A DNA stretch of 64,000 nt from JACPDI01 sp035463475 (GCA_035463475.1 DATHTE010000024.1:10116-74115), one strand, 5' to 3'. Counted from the first letter of the stretch, positions 42,302 to 52,432 are shown. Numbers and translations: made by a program. The notes: generated from the sequence alone by a model not told the origin.

Positions 42302-42308
42302 TATAATA
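42302..42308. promoter_or_regulatory. Symmetric -10 shared by guaA and the PQQ-propeller gene
   Basis: TATAATA gives a perfect TATAAT on the plus strand (42302-42307), 42 nt before the guaA GTG. It gives TATTAT on the minus strand (42308-42303), 5 nt before the propeller GTG. It is the best promoter-like site ahead of the fourteen-gene plus-strand run. Confidence 0.55.
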
Positions 42309-42349
42309 GCGAGATACCTGTCGATCGACAGCGCTCTCTTCCGACGACC

Positions 42350-43888
42350 GTGTCTCACCAGACCATCATCGTCCTGGATTTCGGCTCGCAGTACACCCAG
42401 TTGATCGCGCGGCGGCTGCGCGAGCTCTGCGTGTACTCCGAAATCCTCCCGTTCGACACGGGGATCGACGAGATCCGTGCCCGGAAGCCGGCGGGGATCA
42501 TCCTTTCCGGCGGACCGCGGAGCGTATCGGATCCCAGCGCGCCGCGGTGCGACGCCGCCGTGCTCGATGCCGGCGTGCCGGTGCTCGGCATCTGCTACGG
42601 CATGCAGCTCATGACGACGGCGCTCGGCGGTGCGGTCGCATCGGCGCCGAATCGCGAGTACGGGCACGCGACCATTCGCGTGCAGGTTCCCGACGCGCCG
42701 CTGTTCGCCGCCGTGCCCGCAGAGCTGAAAGTGTGGGCGAGCCACGGCGACTACGTCACCACGGCGCCCGCCGGCTTCGCGGTCGTGGCCACGAGCGCCA
42801 ACGCGCCCATCGTCGCGATGCAGGACGACGCGCGCCGGCTCTACGGGCTGCTTTTCCATCCGGAGGTCGCGCACACGGAGCGCGGCGCGGACATCCTGCG
42901 GAATTTCGCCTATCGGATCTGCGGCTGCCGCGGCGACTGGACGATGGCGTCCTTCGCCGACGAGGCGGTCGCGTCGATCCGCGCGCAGGCAGGGAAGGGG
43001 CGCGTGATTTGCGCGCTCAGTGGTGGGGTGGACTCCACGGTGGCGGCCGTCCTCATCCATCGCGCCATCGGCGATCGGCTCATGTGCGTGTTCGTCGACA
43101 ACGGCCTGCTCCGGCTCGACGAAGCGAAGCAGGTGCTGCAGCGGTTCGAGCGCCTGCAGCTGCCCGTGGTGTTCGTGGACGCGTCCAAGGAGTTCCTCGC
43201 CCGGCTGATTGGCGTCACCGACCCGGAGCAGAAGCGGAAGATCATCGGGAGCGCGTTCATCGACGTGTTCGATCGAAAGGCCAGCGAGCTGGGACACTTC
43301 GATTTCCTCGCGCAGGGCACCCTGTACCCCGACGTCATCGAAAGCGTCTCCGTCGTCGGTCCGTCGCACGTCATCAAGAGCCATCACAACGTGGGCGGCC
43401 TGCCGGCGCAGATGCACTTCAACCTGGTGGAACCGCTGCGTCAGCTGTTCAAGGACGAGGTGCGCGCGCTGGGCAAGGAACTGGGGCTCGACGACGAGTT
43501 CGTCTGGCGGCAGCCGTTTCCCGGGCCCGGGCTGGCGGTTCGCATCCTCGGAGAGATCACGGACGAGCGGCTCGATCTGGTGCGGCGGGCGGACCACATC
43601 ATCGCCCAGGAAGTGAAGCGGGCCAGCTGGTACCGTCGCCTGTGGCAATCGTTCGCGGTGCTCCTGCCCATCCAGAGCGTCGGCGTGATGGGGGACGCAC
43701 GCACGTACGAGTTCACGGTGGCCATCCGCGCCGTCGAGAGCCGCGACGGGATGACGGCCGACTGGGCGCGGCTGCCGCACGACCTGCTCGCGACGATCTC
43801 GTCCCGCATCGTGAACGAGGTCAAAGGGATCAACCGGGTGGTGCTCGACATCAGCTCGAAGCCGCCGGCAACGATCGAGTGGGAGTAA
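42350..43888 (+). CDS. guaA: GMP synthase (glutamine-hydrolysing)
   Basis: GuaA converts XMP to GMP. The 512-residue protein has a class I glutamine amidotransferase domain with the nucleophile Cys in GICYGMQ and the FHPEV triad motif, and a synthetase domain with the P-loop ALSGGVDSTVAAVLIH. The C-terminal dimerisation part ending SKPPATIEWE is complete. GTG 42350 is the first start consistent with the conserved N-terminus (TIIVLDFGSQYTQLIARRL). Its stop overlaps the dnaE start (TAATG). Confidence 0.96.
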   Translation: MSHQTIIVLDFGSQYTQLIARRLRELCVYSEILPFDTGIDEIRARKPAGIILSGGPRSVSDPSAPRCDAAVLDAGVPVLGICYGMQLMTTALGGAVASAPNREYGHATIRVQVPDAPLFAAVPAELKVWASHGDYVTTAPAGFAVVATSANAPIVAMQDDARRLYGLLFHPEVAHTERGADILRNFAYRICGCRGDWTMASFADEAVASIRAQAGKGRVICALSGGVDSTVAAVLIHRAIGDRLMCVFVDNGLLRLDEAKQVLQRFERLQLPVVFVDASKEFLARLIGVTDPEQKRKIIGSAFIDVFDRKASELGHFDFLAQGTLYPDVIESVSVVGPSHVIKSHHNVGGLPAQMHFNLVEPLRQLFKDEVRALGKELGLDDEFVWRQPFPGPGLAVRILGEITDERLDLVRRADHIIAQEVKRASWYRRLWQSFAVLLPIQSVGVMGDARTYEFTVAIRAVESRDGMTADWARLPHDLLATISSRIVNEVKGINRVVLDISSKPPATIEWE

Positions 43889-46800
43889 TGCCCGAGTTCG
43901 TCCACCTGCACCTGCACACTGAGTACTCGCTGCTCGACGGCGCGTGCCGGATCGACGAACTGCTCGATCGCGCGGCGGAGCTGCGCATGCCGGCGCTCGC
44001 CGTGACCGAGCACGGCAATCTGTTCTCCTCGGTGGCCTTTCACGATGCGGCGCGAAAGCGGGGCGTGAAGCCGATCCTCGGCTGCGAGGTGTACGTCGCG
44101 CCGGAAAGCCGCCTCACGAAGAGCGGGACGCCGGGCGAGGCGGCTCATCACCTCGTGCTGCTGGCGGAGACGCTCGAGGGGTACCACAACCTGATCCGGC
44201 TGGTCTCGGCCGGCTACACGGAAGGGTTCTACTACAAGCCGCGGATCGACAAGGAACTGCTGGCGCAGCACGCCAGGGGACTCGTCGGCCTTTCGAGCTG
44301 CCTGAAAGGGGAGGTGGCGACCGGCATCCGCACGGAGCAGGCGCAGCGCGCGCTGCGGGCGGCGGCGACCTACCGCGACATCCTGGGTCCGGGCAACTTC
44401 TTCCTCGAGATGCAATACCAGGGAATCGACGAGCAGCGCGTCGTCAACGCGGGGCTGCTGCCTATCGCGCGCGACCTGGGGCTGCCGCTCGTCGCGACCA
44501 ACGACGTCCACTACCTGAAGCAGAGCGATTCCACCCCGCACGACATCCTGCTGTGCATCGGCACGGGGAAGACCGTCAACGACGCCGAGCGGCTGCGCTA
44601 CCACGGCGACCAGTTCTTCCTGAAGACGCCGGAGGAGATGTGGCAGGTCTTCGGCGACCATCCCGAAGCGCTGACCAACACGCTGCTCATCGCGGAGCGC
44701 TGCGACGTCACGCTGCCGTCCGGCCGGAACTTCCTGCCCAACTTCGACGTCCCGGCGCCGTTCGGCCTCGACGAGTACTTCGAGCACATGACCCGCCAGG
44801 GATTCGTGGAGCGCCTGCCGCGGCTGCGCGAGCTCGCGGCGCGCGGCACACTGCGCCACTCGATCGAGGATTACGAGAAGCGGCTGACCTACGAGATCGA
44901 CATGATCAAGGCGATGAAGTACCCGGGGTACTTCCTCATCGTCTGGGATTTCATCCGGCACGCACGGGAGCGTGGGATTCCGGTCGGGCCCGGGCGCGGG
45001 TCCGCCGCGGGCAGCCTGGTCGCGTACTGTCTCAGGATCACCGACGTCGACCCGCTGGAGTACGACCTCATCTTCGAGCGGTTCCTGAACCCGGAGCGCG
45101 TGTCGCTGCCGGACATCGACATCGACTTCTGCGAGCGGCGGCGCGGCGAGGTGATCGAGTACGTCACGCGCAAGTACGGACGTGAGAACGTCGCCCAGAT
45201 CATCACCTTCGGGACGATGAAGGCGCGCGCGGCCGTGCGCGACGTCGGGCGCGCGCTCGACATGCCGTTCGCCGACGTGGACCGCATCGCCAAGCTCATA
45301 CCGCCCGCGCTCGACATGACGCTGGACAAGGCAGTCGATGAGAACCCCGCGCTCAGGGACCTGATGCAGAAGGACGAGCGGGTCGGCTCGCTGCTCGCGG
45401 CCGCGAAGCGGTTGGAGGGCATGACCCGCCACGCCTCGGTCCACGCCGCGGGGGTGGTGATCGCCCCGAGGCCGATCGTGGAGTTCGCGCCGCTCTACAA
45501 GAGCCAGAAGGACGAAATCACCACCCAGTGGGCGATGAAGGAGGTCGAGCGCGTCGGCCTCCTGAAAATGGACTTCCTCGGCCTGAGCACGCTCACGCTG
45601 CTGTTCGACGCGGTGCAGGAGATCAGGCGCACGACGGGCCGCGAGCTGAAACTGGAGGACATTCCGCTCGACGATCCGGAGACGTACCAGCTGTTTTGCG
45701 ACGGGCTCACCAACGGCGTGTTCCAGTTCGAGAGCTCCGGCATGAAGGAGACGCTCCGGAAGGCCAAGCCGCAGTGTCTCGAGGATCTCATCGCGCTGAA
45801 CGCGCTGTACCGGCCCGGACCGCTGCGCGGCGGCGTCGTGGACGACTACATCGCCCGCAAGCACGGCAAGGTGGAGATCAAGTACGAGCTGCCGGCGCTC
45901 GAGCCGATTCTGAAGGACACGTACGGCGTCATCGCCTACCAGGAACAGGTGATGCGCATCGCCAGCGACGTTGCCGGCTTCACGATGGGCGAGGCCGACC
46001 TGCTCCGCAAGGCGATGGGCAAGAAGAACGCCGACGTGATGCACGCGCAGCGCAAGCGCTTCATCGACGGGGCGCAGGCGCGCGGCGTCCATCCCAAGAA
46101 GGCGGCGAAGCTGTTCGAGTTGATGGAGTATTTCGCGGGGTACGGCTTCAACAAGTCGCACTCGACCACCTACGCGTACCTCGCGTATCAGACCGCCTAC
46201 CTGAAGGCGAACTATCCCTGGCACTTCATGGCCGCCCTGCTCACCATCGAGGCGCAGAACACCGACAAGCTCGCCCTGTACCTCGGGGAGTGTCGCGAGC
46301 TCGGCGTGCCGATCCTCCCGCCCGACATCAATGCCAGCGAGCTGGCGTTCACCGTGACTCCCGACGGCGTCCGCTATGGGCTCATGGCGGTGCGCAACGT
46401 CGGGGAGGGGGCCATCGAGTCGATGCTCGCCGTCCGGCGCGAGCAGGGGCGCCTCGACTCGATCTTCGCGCTCTGCGAGCACATCGATCTGCGGCTCGTG
46501 AACAAGCGGGTCCTGGAGAGCCTCGTGAAGGCGGGAGCGCTCGACTCGCTCGCGCCGGGAAACGGCGCCAGCACGGGCGCGGTTCGTGCGCGGCTGTTCG
46601 CGGCCGTCGATCGCGCGCTGGAGCACGGCGGCCGGCGGCAGCGCGATCGTGACAAGGGACAGTCGGACCTGTTTGGAGGCGGCGGATCCGAGGAGGAACC
46701 GCTCGACCGGATCCCGCTGCCCGAGGTGTCCTCGTGGACCGACGCCCAGCAGCTCGCCGGTGAAAAGGAGGCGCTCGGCTTTTACATGAGCGGCCATCCG

Positions 46801-47376
46801 ATCGAGCGCCACGCCGAGGACCTGCGGGCGTTCGGCGCCCGCTCGATCGGCGAGATCGCATCACCCGAGGCGGACGTCTGGATCGGCGGCATCGTCTCCG
46901 GCCTGCGCCCGCTGAAGACGCGCAAGGGGGACCGCATGTGCGTCTTCATGCTCGAGGACTCCACCGCCTCGGTCGAGACCGTCGTCTTCCCGGAGGCGTT
47001 CGGAAAGTTCGGACAGCTCGCCGAAGCGGACGCGATGCTGCTCGTGCGGGGCAAGTTCGAGAAAGACGACGAGTCGGCCCGCCTGATCGCGAGCGAGCTG
47101 CTGCCCATGGCCGCGCTGCGGGAACGGGTCGCCCGCGAGGTGGCAATCCGCATCGCAATGCCGCCGCACGGCCGGCAGACGATCGAGGCGTTGGCCGAGC
47201 TGCTCGGCCGGCACCGCGGGGATCGCCGGGTGTCCATCGAGCTCGAGATGGTGAACGGCGGAGGACGCCCCCTGCGGGTCAGGGCGGACGTCGGGCAGGT
47301 ACGGGTGCGTCCGTCGGAGCGGCTCGTCGCGGAGGTCGAAGAACTCTGCGGCAGTGGTAGCATCATCCTGCGCTGA
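43888..47376 (+). CDS. dnaE: DNA polymerase III alpha subunit
   Basis: This 1162-residue replicative polymerase has an N-terminal PHP domain (FVHLHLHTEYSLLDG, His residues at 6, 8 and 10). The polymerase core has catalytic Asp residues in LPDIDIDF (about 407-414), with GPGRGSAAGSLVAY nearby. A helix-hairpin-helix region and a C-terminal OB-fold (VWIGGIVSGLRPLKTRKGD) follow. It is DnaE1-like by length. ATG 43888 overlaps the guaA stop, and accA begins 2 nt after its stop. It is normally the housekeeping replicase; no dnaE2 cassette is nearby. Confidence 0.96.
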   Translation: MPEFVHLHLHTEYSLLDGACRIDELLDRAAELRMPALAVTEHGNLFSSVAFHDAARKRGVKPILGCEVYVAPESRLTKSGTPGEAAHHLVLLAETLEGYHNLIRLVSAGYTEGFYYKPRIDKELLAQHARGLVGLSSCLKGEVATGIRTEQAQRALRAAATYRDILGPGNFFLEMQYQGIDEQRVVNAGLLPIARDLGLPLVATNDVHYLKQSDSTPHDILLCIGTGKTVNDAERLRYHGDQFFLKTPEEMWQVFGDHPEALTNTLLIAERCDVTLPSGRNFLPNFDVPAPFGLDEYFEHMTRQGFVERLPRLRELAARGTLRHSIEDYEKRLTYEIDMIKAMKYPGYFLIVWDFIRHARERGIPVGPGRGSAAGSLVAYCLRITDVDPLEYDLIFERFLNPERVSLPDIDIDFCERRRGEVIEYVTRKYGRENVAQIITFGTMKARAAVRDVGRALDMPFADVDRIAKLIPPALDMTLDKAVDENPALRDLMQKDERVGSLLAAAKRLEGMTRHASVHAAGVVIAPRPIVEFAPLYKSQKDEITTQWAMKEVERVGLLKMDFLGLSTLTLLFDAVQEIRRTTGRELKLEDIPLDDPETYQLFCDGLTNGVFQFESSGMKETLRKAKPQCLEDLIALNALYRPGPLRGGVVDDYIARKHGKVEIKYELPALEPILKDTYGVIAYQEQVMRIASDVAGFTMGEADLLRKAMGKKNADVMHAQRKRFIDGAQARGVHPKKAAKLFELMEYFAGYGFNKSHSTTYAYLAYQTAYLKANYPWHFMAALLTIEAQNTDKLALYLGECRELGVPILPPDINASELAFTVTPDGVRYGLMAVRNVGEGAIESMLAVRREQGRLDSIFALCEHIDLRLVNKRVLESLVKAGALDSLAPGNGASTGAVRARLFAAVDRALEHGGRRQRDRDKGQSDLFGGGGSEEEPLDRIPLPEVSSWTDAQQLAGEKEALGFYMSGHPIERHAEDLRAFGARSIGEIASPEADVWIGGIVSGLRPLKTRKGDRMCVFMLEDSTASVETVVFPEAFGKFGQLAEADAMLLVRGKFEKDDESARLIASELLPMAALRERVAREVAIRIAMPPHGRQTIEALAELLGRHRGDRRVSIELEMVNGGGRPLRVRADVGQVRVRPSERLVAEVEELCGSGSIILR

Positions 47377-47378
47377 TC

Positions 47379-48389
47379 ATGGCGGCCGACCAGTATCTCG
47401 AGTTCGAAGAGCCGATCGCGGTTCTCCACAAGGAGATCGAGGCGCTCAGCATGCTGCCGCGCACCGCGGAGCGGGACGTGGAGATCGAGTCCCTCCGCGT
47501 GCGGGCCCAGTCGATCCGCGCCGAGATCTACGCGAACCTCACGCCGTGGCAGCGCGTGCTCGTGGCGCGCCACCCGAACCGGCCGAACACGCTCGACTAC
47601 ATCGACCTGCTGTTCACCGACTGGGTCGAGCTGCACGGCGACCGCCGCTTCGCCGACGACCACGCGATTGTCGCGGGGATCGCGCGCTACAAGGGGGAGC
47701 AGGTCTGCGTCGTAGGGCACCAGAAGGGGAGCGGCGACACGAAGCAGAAGATCTACCGCAACTTCGGCTACTCGCGCCCCGAGGGCTATCGCAAAGCGAT
47801 CCGCGTGATGAAGTTCGCGGAGAAGTTCAAGCGGCCGATCGTGGTGTTCGTCGACACGCCGGCGGCGTACCCGGGCATCGAGTCGGAGGAGCGCGGCGTC
47901 GCGGAAGCCATCGCGTACAACCTGCGCGAAATGGCCGTGCTCGCGACGCCGATCGTCATCGTCGTGACCGGTGAGGGGGGCAGCGGCGGCGCGCTGGGGA
48001 TTGCGATCGGCGACCGCGTTCTCATGCAGGAGTTCGCCATCTACAGCGTCATTCCGCCCGAGGGGTGCGCGGCGATCCTGTGGCGCGACGCGAACCGGAA
48101 GATCGAGGCGGCCGAGGCGCTCAAGATCACGGCCGCGGACCTCCTGCAGTTGAACATCATCGACGAGATCGTGCCGGAGCCCGTCGGGGGGGCGCACCTC
48201 GACCCGAAGGCGGCGGCGGCCCTGCTCGACAGCTCGCTCGAGCGCGCGATCGCGCAGGTGCGGGAGGTCCCGATCGCGGCGTGCCTCGAACAGCGGTACC
48301 AGAAGTTCCGGCAGATGGGACATCTCGGCCAGGCGTTCGTGGACGACGCCGACGCTGTCCCGGCCCCGGCGGACGGCGCGCGAGAGTAG
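47379..48389 (+). CDS. accA: Acetyl-CoA carboxylase carboxyltransferase subunit alpha
   Basis: The 336-residue subunit pairs with AccD to make malonyl-CoA. It has the usual N-terminal coiled region, then VGHQKGSGDTKQKIYRNFGY and FVDTPAAYPGIESEERG, with GEGGSGGALGIAIGD as the oxyanion loop. The C-terminus is slightly long. ATG 47379 is clear. It sits between dnaE and recJ, the dnaE-accA order seen in many bacteria; accD is not in the window. Confidence 0.95.
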   Translation: MAADQYLEFEEPIAVLHKEIEALSMLPRTAERDVEIESLRVRAQSIRAEIYANLTPWQRVLVARHPNRPNTLDYIDLLFTDWVELHGDRRFADDHAIVAGIARYKGEQVCVVGHQKGSGDTKQKIYRNFGYSRPEGYRKAIRVMKFAEKFKRPIVVFVDTPAAYPGIESEERGVAEAIAYNLREMAVLATPIVIVVTGEGGSGGALGIAIGDRVLMQEFAIYSVIPPEGCAAILWRDANRKIEAAEALKITAADLLQLNIIDEIVPEPVGGAHLDPKAAAALLDSSLERAIAQVREVPIAACLEQRYQKFRQMGHLGQAFVDDADAVPAPADGARE

Positions 48390-48392
48390 GCG

Positions 48393-50153
48393 ATGCCGCG
48401 CCCGCTCATCTGGGAACATCAACCACATGACGAGGCACGAAGCGCGGCGCTGGCCGCAGCGCTCGGCGTGCACCCGGTCATCGCCCACCTGCTGTGCGTG
48501 CGCGGCCTGCACGAGCCAGAAGCGGCCGCACACTTCCTGAAGCCGAAGCTGGAGGATCTTCACGACCCGATGCGTCTCGCCGGGTTGCGCGAGGCCGTGG
48601 TGCGCCTCGAGGAGGCGATCGCGCGGGCCGAGCCTGTCGCGATCCACGGCGATTACGACGTAGACGGGATCACCTCGACCGTGATTCTGCGGCGCGCCCT
48701 CGAGCTGCTCGGCGGGCGCGTGGCGCACTTCATTCCCGAGCGGATGAAGCACGGCTACGGCCTGCACGTGGATGCGATCGAGCGACTCGCCGCCGAGGGC
48801 GTCCGGGTCATTGTCTCGGTGGATTGCGGCATCCGCGGCGCAGAGGCGGCGCGGCGCGCGCGCGAGCTGGGCGTCGACCTGATCATCACCGACCATCACG
48901 AGCCCGACGGGGCGCTGCCCGAGGCGCTGGCGGTCGTCAATCCCAAGCGGCACGACTGCGCCTATCCGTTCAAGGACCTTGCGGGCGTGGGCGTCACGCT
49001 CAAACTGGTCCAGGCGCTCTGCGATCGCGCGGGGCGCTCGCGGTGGCTTCCGGCATTTGTGAAGATCGCGGCGCTCGGCACCCTGGCGGACGTCGTGCCG
49101 CTCGTCGGCGAAAACCGGGTGATCGCGCGCCTCGGGCTCGAGTGGCTCTCCCGCGGGCCCCACACCGTTGGCGTCCGGTCGCTGCTCGAAGCCGCCGGAC
49201 TGACCGGCAAGCGTCTCGGCAGCTTCCACGTCGGCTTCGTCCTCGCGCCGCGGATCAATGCCGCGGGGCGCATGAGCACCGCCGAGATCGCCACGCGCCT
49301 GCTCCTGTTAACCGACGAGGCGATGGCCGGCGAAGCACGCGACCTGGCGTCCCAACTCGAAGTCGAAAACCAGAAACGGCAGCAGGAGGAGGCGACGATC
49401 CTCGCCGAGGCGCGCCAGGCGATAGAGGGAGACCCGGCCATCGGCGCGCACAACGTGCTCGTAGTCGGCGCGGAGGGCTGGCACCGCGGCGTGATCGGGA
49501 TCGTCGCGTCGAAGCTCGTGGAGACGTTCTACAAGCCCGCCATCGTGCTGTCGATTGAGGGGGACATCGCGCACGGCTCGTGCCGCAGCATCCCTGCCTT
49601 CAACATGCTCGGTGCGCTGGAGCAGGTCCACGACCTGTTCATCCGGTTCGGCGGCCACCGCCAGGCCGCGGGCCTGACGCTGGAGGCCGCGCGCGTGCCC
49701 GAGTTCCGCGCGCGCATCAACGCGTTCGCCGACGAGCGCCTCGATCCCGCGGATCTCATCCCGCGACTGCGCATCGACGCGCCGCTTTCGCTCAAGGCCA
49801 TCGGCAAGGATCTCCTCGACGGACTCCAGGCAATGGAGCCGTTCGGCCTCTGCAACAGCCGGCCGATCTTTCACGCCACCCCGGTGGAGCTCGCCGAGGC
49901 GCCGCGCGTCGTCAAGGACCGGCACCTGAGCATGGCCGTGCGGCAGGACGGCCGCGTGTTCCGCGCGATCGCCTGGCGCGCGGCCGAGCGCATGGCGCTC
50001 CTCGAACAGCACCGCACGAACCTCGCGCTCGCCTTCTCGCTGGATCGAAACGAGTACCAGGGAGAGACCTTCCTGCAACTCACCGTCGCCGACATCCGGC
50101 CCCTCGAGATGCTCAACGCGGCGCCTGCCGAACAGGGTGCCAGCGTGCGATAA
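48393..50153 (+). CDS. recJ: Single-stranded-DNA-specific exonuclease RecJ
   Basis: RecJ degrades 5' single-stranded ends during recombination and repair. The 586-residue protein has the DHH phosphoesterase motifs HGDYDVDG (85-92) and TDHHEPDG (Asp167, His168, His169), the later DHHA1 motif with RFGGHRQAAG, and the C-terminal OB-fold. It begins 3 nt after accA. The 44-nt gap to the lptC-lptA gene is one of the larger ones in this run. Confidence 0.94.
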   Translation: MPRPLIWEHQPHDEARSAALAAALGVHPVIAHLLCVRGLHEPEAAAHFLKPKLEDLHDPMRLAGLREAVVRLEEAIARAEPVAIHGDYDVDGITSTVILRRALELLGGRVAHFIPERMKHGYGLHVDAIERLAAEGVRVIVSVDCGIRGAEAARRARELGVDLIITDHHEPDGALPEALAVVNPKRHDCAYPFKDLAGVGVTLKLVQALCDRAGRSRWLPAFVKIAALGTLADVVPLVGENRVIARLGLEWLSRGPHTVGVRSLLEAAGLTGKRLGSFHVGFVLAPRINAAGRMSTAEIATRLLLLTDEAMAGEARDLASQLEVENQKRQQEEATILAEARQAIEGDPAIGAHNVLVVGAEGWHRGVIGIVASKLVETFYKPAIVLSIEGDIAHGSCRSIPAFNMLGALEQVHDLFIRFGGHRQAAGLTLEAARVPEFRARINAFADERLDPADLIPRLRIDAPLSLKAIGKDLLDGLQAMEPFGLCNSRPIFHATPVELAEAPRVVKDRHLSMAVRQDGRVFRAIAWRAAERMALLEQHRTNLALAFSLDRNEYQGETFLQLTVADIRPLEMLNAAPAEQGASVR

Positions 50154-50197
50154 ACTGGCAGAGTGCGAGGCCCTTGCGGCCTCATCACGCCTCCTCC

Positions 50198-52432
50198 ATG
50201 CACTGGCAAGGGACGCTCCGGATCGCCCTCGGGGTCTTCTTCCTCGGGCTGCTCGTCGTCGTGTTCGCGACGATGCGGTCGCGGAGGAACCCGGAGGCGC
50301 CGCCTGCGATCTCGCGCACAGATCCGAGCGCGGCGGTCGAGTTGCCGAAGGGGGCGGACATCGTGTGGACCGACAAGGGGCGCGAAGTCTTCACCCTGAA
50401 GTTCGATCGCGCGCTGACGTACCAGGACGGCCGGTCGGTGTTCAGCGGCGCGGACGTGACGATCCCGGGCCGCGACGAGGGGCGGACCGTGCGGATCAAG
50501 GCAAAGGAAGCGGAGGTCTTCGTGCCGACCGGCCAGCCGCGGCGCGTCGAGATGCGCGGCGGCGTCGAGCTCTCCTCGAGCGAGGGGCTCGCTCTGCGCG
50601 CCTCGCACGCCAACTACTCGGAAGGAGAGCGGATCCTCCGCATTCCGGGCGCGTTCACCTTCGAGCGCGGGCGGACGAGGGGCAGCGGGCAAGGCGCGCA
50701 CTACTATCAGGACACCGACGTGCTCGCCGTGTTGAACGCCGCCCGCGTCGAGGTCAGCGCGGGCGGGGACACGGAACCACTGGACATCCGGGCTGGCGGC
50801 GCCACGGTCGACCGGTCGCAGCACATCGTGCGGTTCGAGCGCGATGTGACCGTCGTCAGCGGCACGCAGACAACGACCGCGGCGTCGCTGGTCGCGCACC
50901 TCTCGGACGACGAGCAGCGGCTGACGCGCGTCGAGCTCCGCGGGGGCTCGCGCGTGGAGGACTCGGCCGCGGCCGCGGGGGCGCTCCGATCGATGGGCGC
51001 GCGCGACATCGATCTGGCGTACGCCGGGGACGGCCGCACGCTGGACCGCGCCGAGCTGCGCGGCAGCTCCTCGATGCAGATCGCGGGAGCAGGTTCGGCG
51101 GACCGCCAACTCGCCGCCGAGACGATCGACGTGGACGTCGCAGCGGACGGGCGCACCCTCCAGGTGCTGGACGCGCGGCAGAACGTGCAGCTCGACCTGC
51201 CCGCAGAGGGGGAGCTGCCGGCGCGCCAAATCCGGTCCGCCGCACTGCAAGGGGCAGGGGGTGAGCAGGGGCTGCGTGACGTGACGTTCAGCGGCGGCGT
51301 GCACTATCGCGAGACCCGTCCGGCGGGCGGAAGCACCGCGGCCGTGGAGCGGACCGCGCAATCACAGCGGCTCGACGCCGCGCTTGCTCCTGGCCTCGGT
51401 CCGCCTGAGAGCGCGCTGTTCCGCGGCCGCGTGACGATCACGGAGGGAGACACGACCGCGGAGGCGGGCCTCGCGCGCTACCTGCCGGACCCAGGCGTGC
51501 TGACGCTGGAGACACCGGCGGGCGCGCCCGAGGCTCCTCCCCGCGTCGCCGACGCACAGGTCGATGTCTCGGCCGCGTGGATCGAGCTCACGTTGTCGCC
51601 GCGGCGACTCCACGCCAAAGGAAACGTACGGAGCATCATTCAGCCGGGAGAACGGACAATTGAAAAGTCAGAAGGAAGAAGTCAAAAAGCGGAGGGAGGT
51701 CAGAAGCGGGAAGGCGGACGCCAGCCGGCAGCCGCCAGAAAGCGTCCGGCGATGCTCAACGAGAAGGAGCCGATCAACGTCACGGCCGCCGAACTGACCT
51801 ATAACGCCGACGCGTCCACCAGCACGTACTCGGGTGGCGCGCGGCTGTGGCAGGGAGAGACGACGATCCAGGCGGCCGTCCTCACGATCGACGATGCGGC
51901 GGGAAACCTGACGGCCACCGAGCAGGCGCGCACGCGGATGATGCTGGAGCAGGTCGATCCGAAGACGAAGGCGCGCGAGCTCGTCGAGTCGATCGGCAGC
52001 GCCGACACGTTCGTCTACGACGACGCGGCGCGCCGCGCGACGTACACCGGCAGCGCGCACCTCACCGGGCCGCAGGGGGACGTCACCGCCGCGCGGATCG
52101 AGCTGTTCCTGAACGAAGACGGACGCACGCTGAACCGCGCTGAAGCGTACGACGACGTCGTCGCGCGGCTGGAAGGCGGGCAGCAGGCGTTCGGCTCGCG
52201 GCTCACGTACACCGGCGCCGACGAGCGGTACGCCATGAGCGGATCGCCCGTGAGAATCCTCGAAACCGTCGAAAATGGATGCCGCGAAACGCTCGGCGCT
52301 TCTTTGACTTTCGTCAGATCGACTGATACGATCACCGTCGTCGGGACCGAAGGAAATCGCAGCCGGACGATGCCGGGACGCTGCGCCGAGCGGGCGCTGC
52401 CGCCGCGCGATCGCGAGAACGTACGGCGCTGA
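50198..52432 (+). CDS. Fused LptC-LptA lipopolysaccharide transport protein
   Basis: The 744-residue protein carries LPS across the periplasm. The N-terminal membrane anchor (TLRIALGVFFLGLLVVVFAT) and first 200 residues match LptC. Repeated OstA/LptA-like beta-jellyroll segments follow (GADVTIPGRDEGRTVRIKA, RFERDVTVVSG, NVTAAELTYNADASTSTYSG, FLNEDGRTLNRAEAYDDV). A charged low-complexity insert lies at about residues 486-510 (EKSEGRSQKAEGGQKREGG). ATG 50198 is the first sensible start; the open frame upstream is a recJ shadow. lptB starts at the next base after its stop. Fusion of LptC and LptA is inferred from length and repeats. Confidence 0.8.
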   Translation: MHWQGTLRIALGVFFLGLLVVVFATMRSRRNPEAPPAISRTDPSAAVELPKGADIVWTDKGREVFTLKFDRALTYQDGRSVFSGADVTIPGRDEGRTVRIKAKEAEVFVPTGQPRRVEMRGGVELSSSEGLALRASHANYSEGERILRIPGAFTFERGRTRGSGQGAHYYQDTDVLAVLNAARVEVSAGGDTEPLDIRAGGATVDRSQHIVRFERDVTVVSGTQTTTAASLVAHLSDDEQRLTRVELRGGSRVEDSAAAAGALRSMGARDIDLAYAGDGRTLDRAELRGSSSMQIAGAGSADRQLAAETIDVDVAADGRTLQVLDARQNVQLDLPAEGELPARQIRSAALQGAGGEQGLRDVTFSGGVHYRETRPAGGSTAAVERTAQSQRLDAALAPGLGPPESALFRGRVTITEGDTTAEAGLARYLPDPGVLTLETPAGAPEAPPRVADAQVDVSAAWIELTLSPRRLHAKGNVRSIIQPGERTIEKSEGRSQKAEGGQKREGGRQPAAARKRPAMLNEKEPINVTAAELTYNADASTSTYSGGARLWQGETTIQAAVLTIDDAAGNLTATEQARTRMMLEQVDPKTKARELVESIGSADTFVYDDAARRATYTGSAHLTGPQGDVTAARIELFLNEDGRTLNRAEAYDDVVARLEGGQQAFGSRLTYTGADERYAMSGSPVRILETVENGCRETLGASLTFVRSTDTITVVGTEGNRSRTMPGRCAERALPPRDRENVRR
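51655..51720. repeat. AAGTCAGAAG-type repeat inserted in the lptC-lptA frame
   Basis: This purine-rich, relatively AT-rich stretch repeats GTCAGAAG (around 51666 and 51698) and AAGTCAAAAAG. It differs in base use from its GC-rich surroundings and encodes the Lys/Glu/Gly-rich linker. It looks like an intergenic-type repeat that became coding in frame. Confidence 0.5.

Noticed and set aside
42140..46812. Long minus-strand frames across guaA and dnaE
   Set aside because: No start context or motifs; they lie fully antisense to clearly functional genes.
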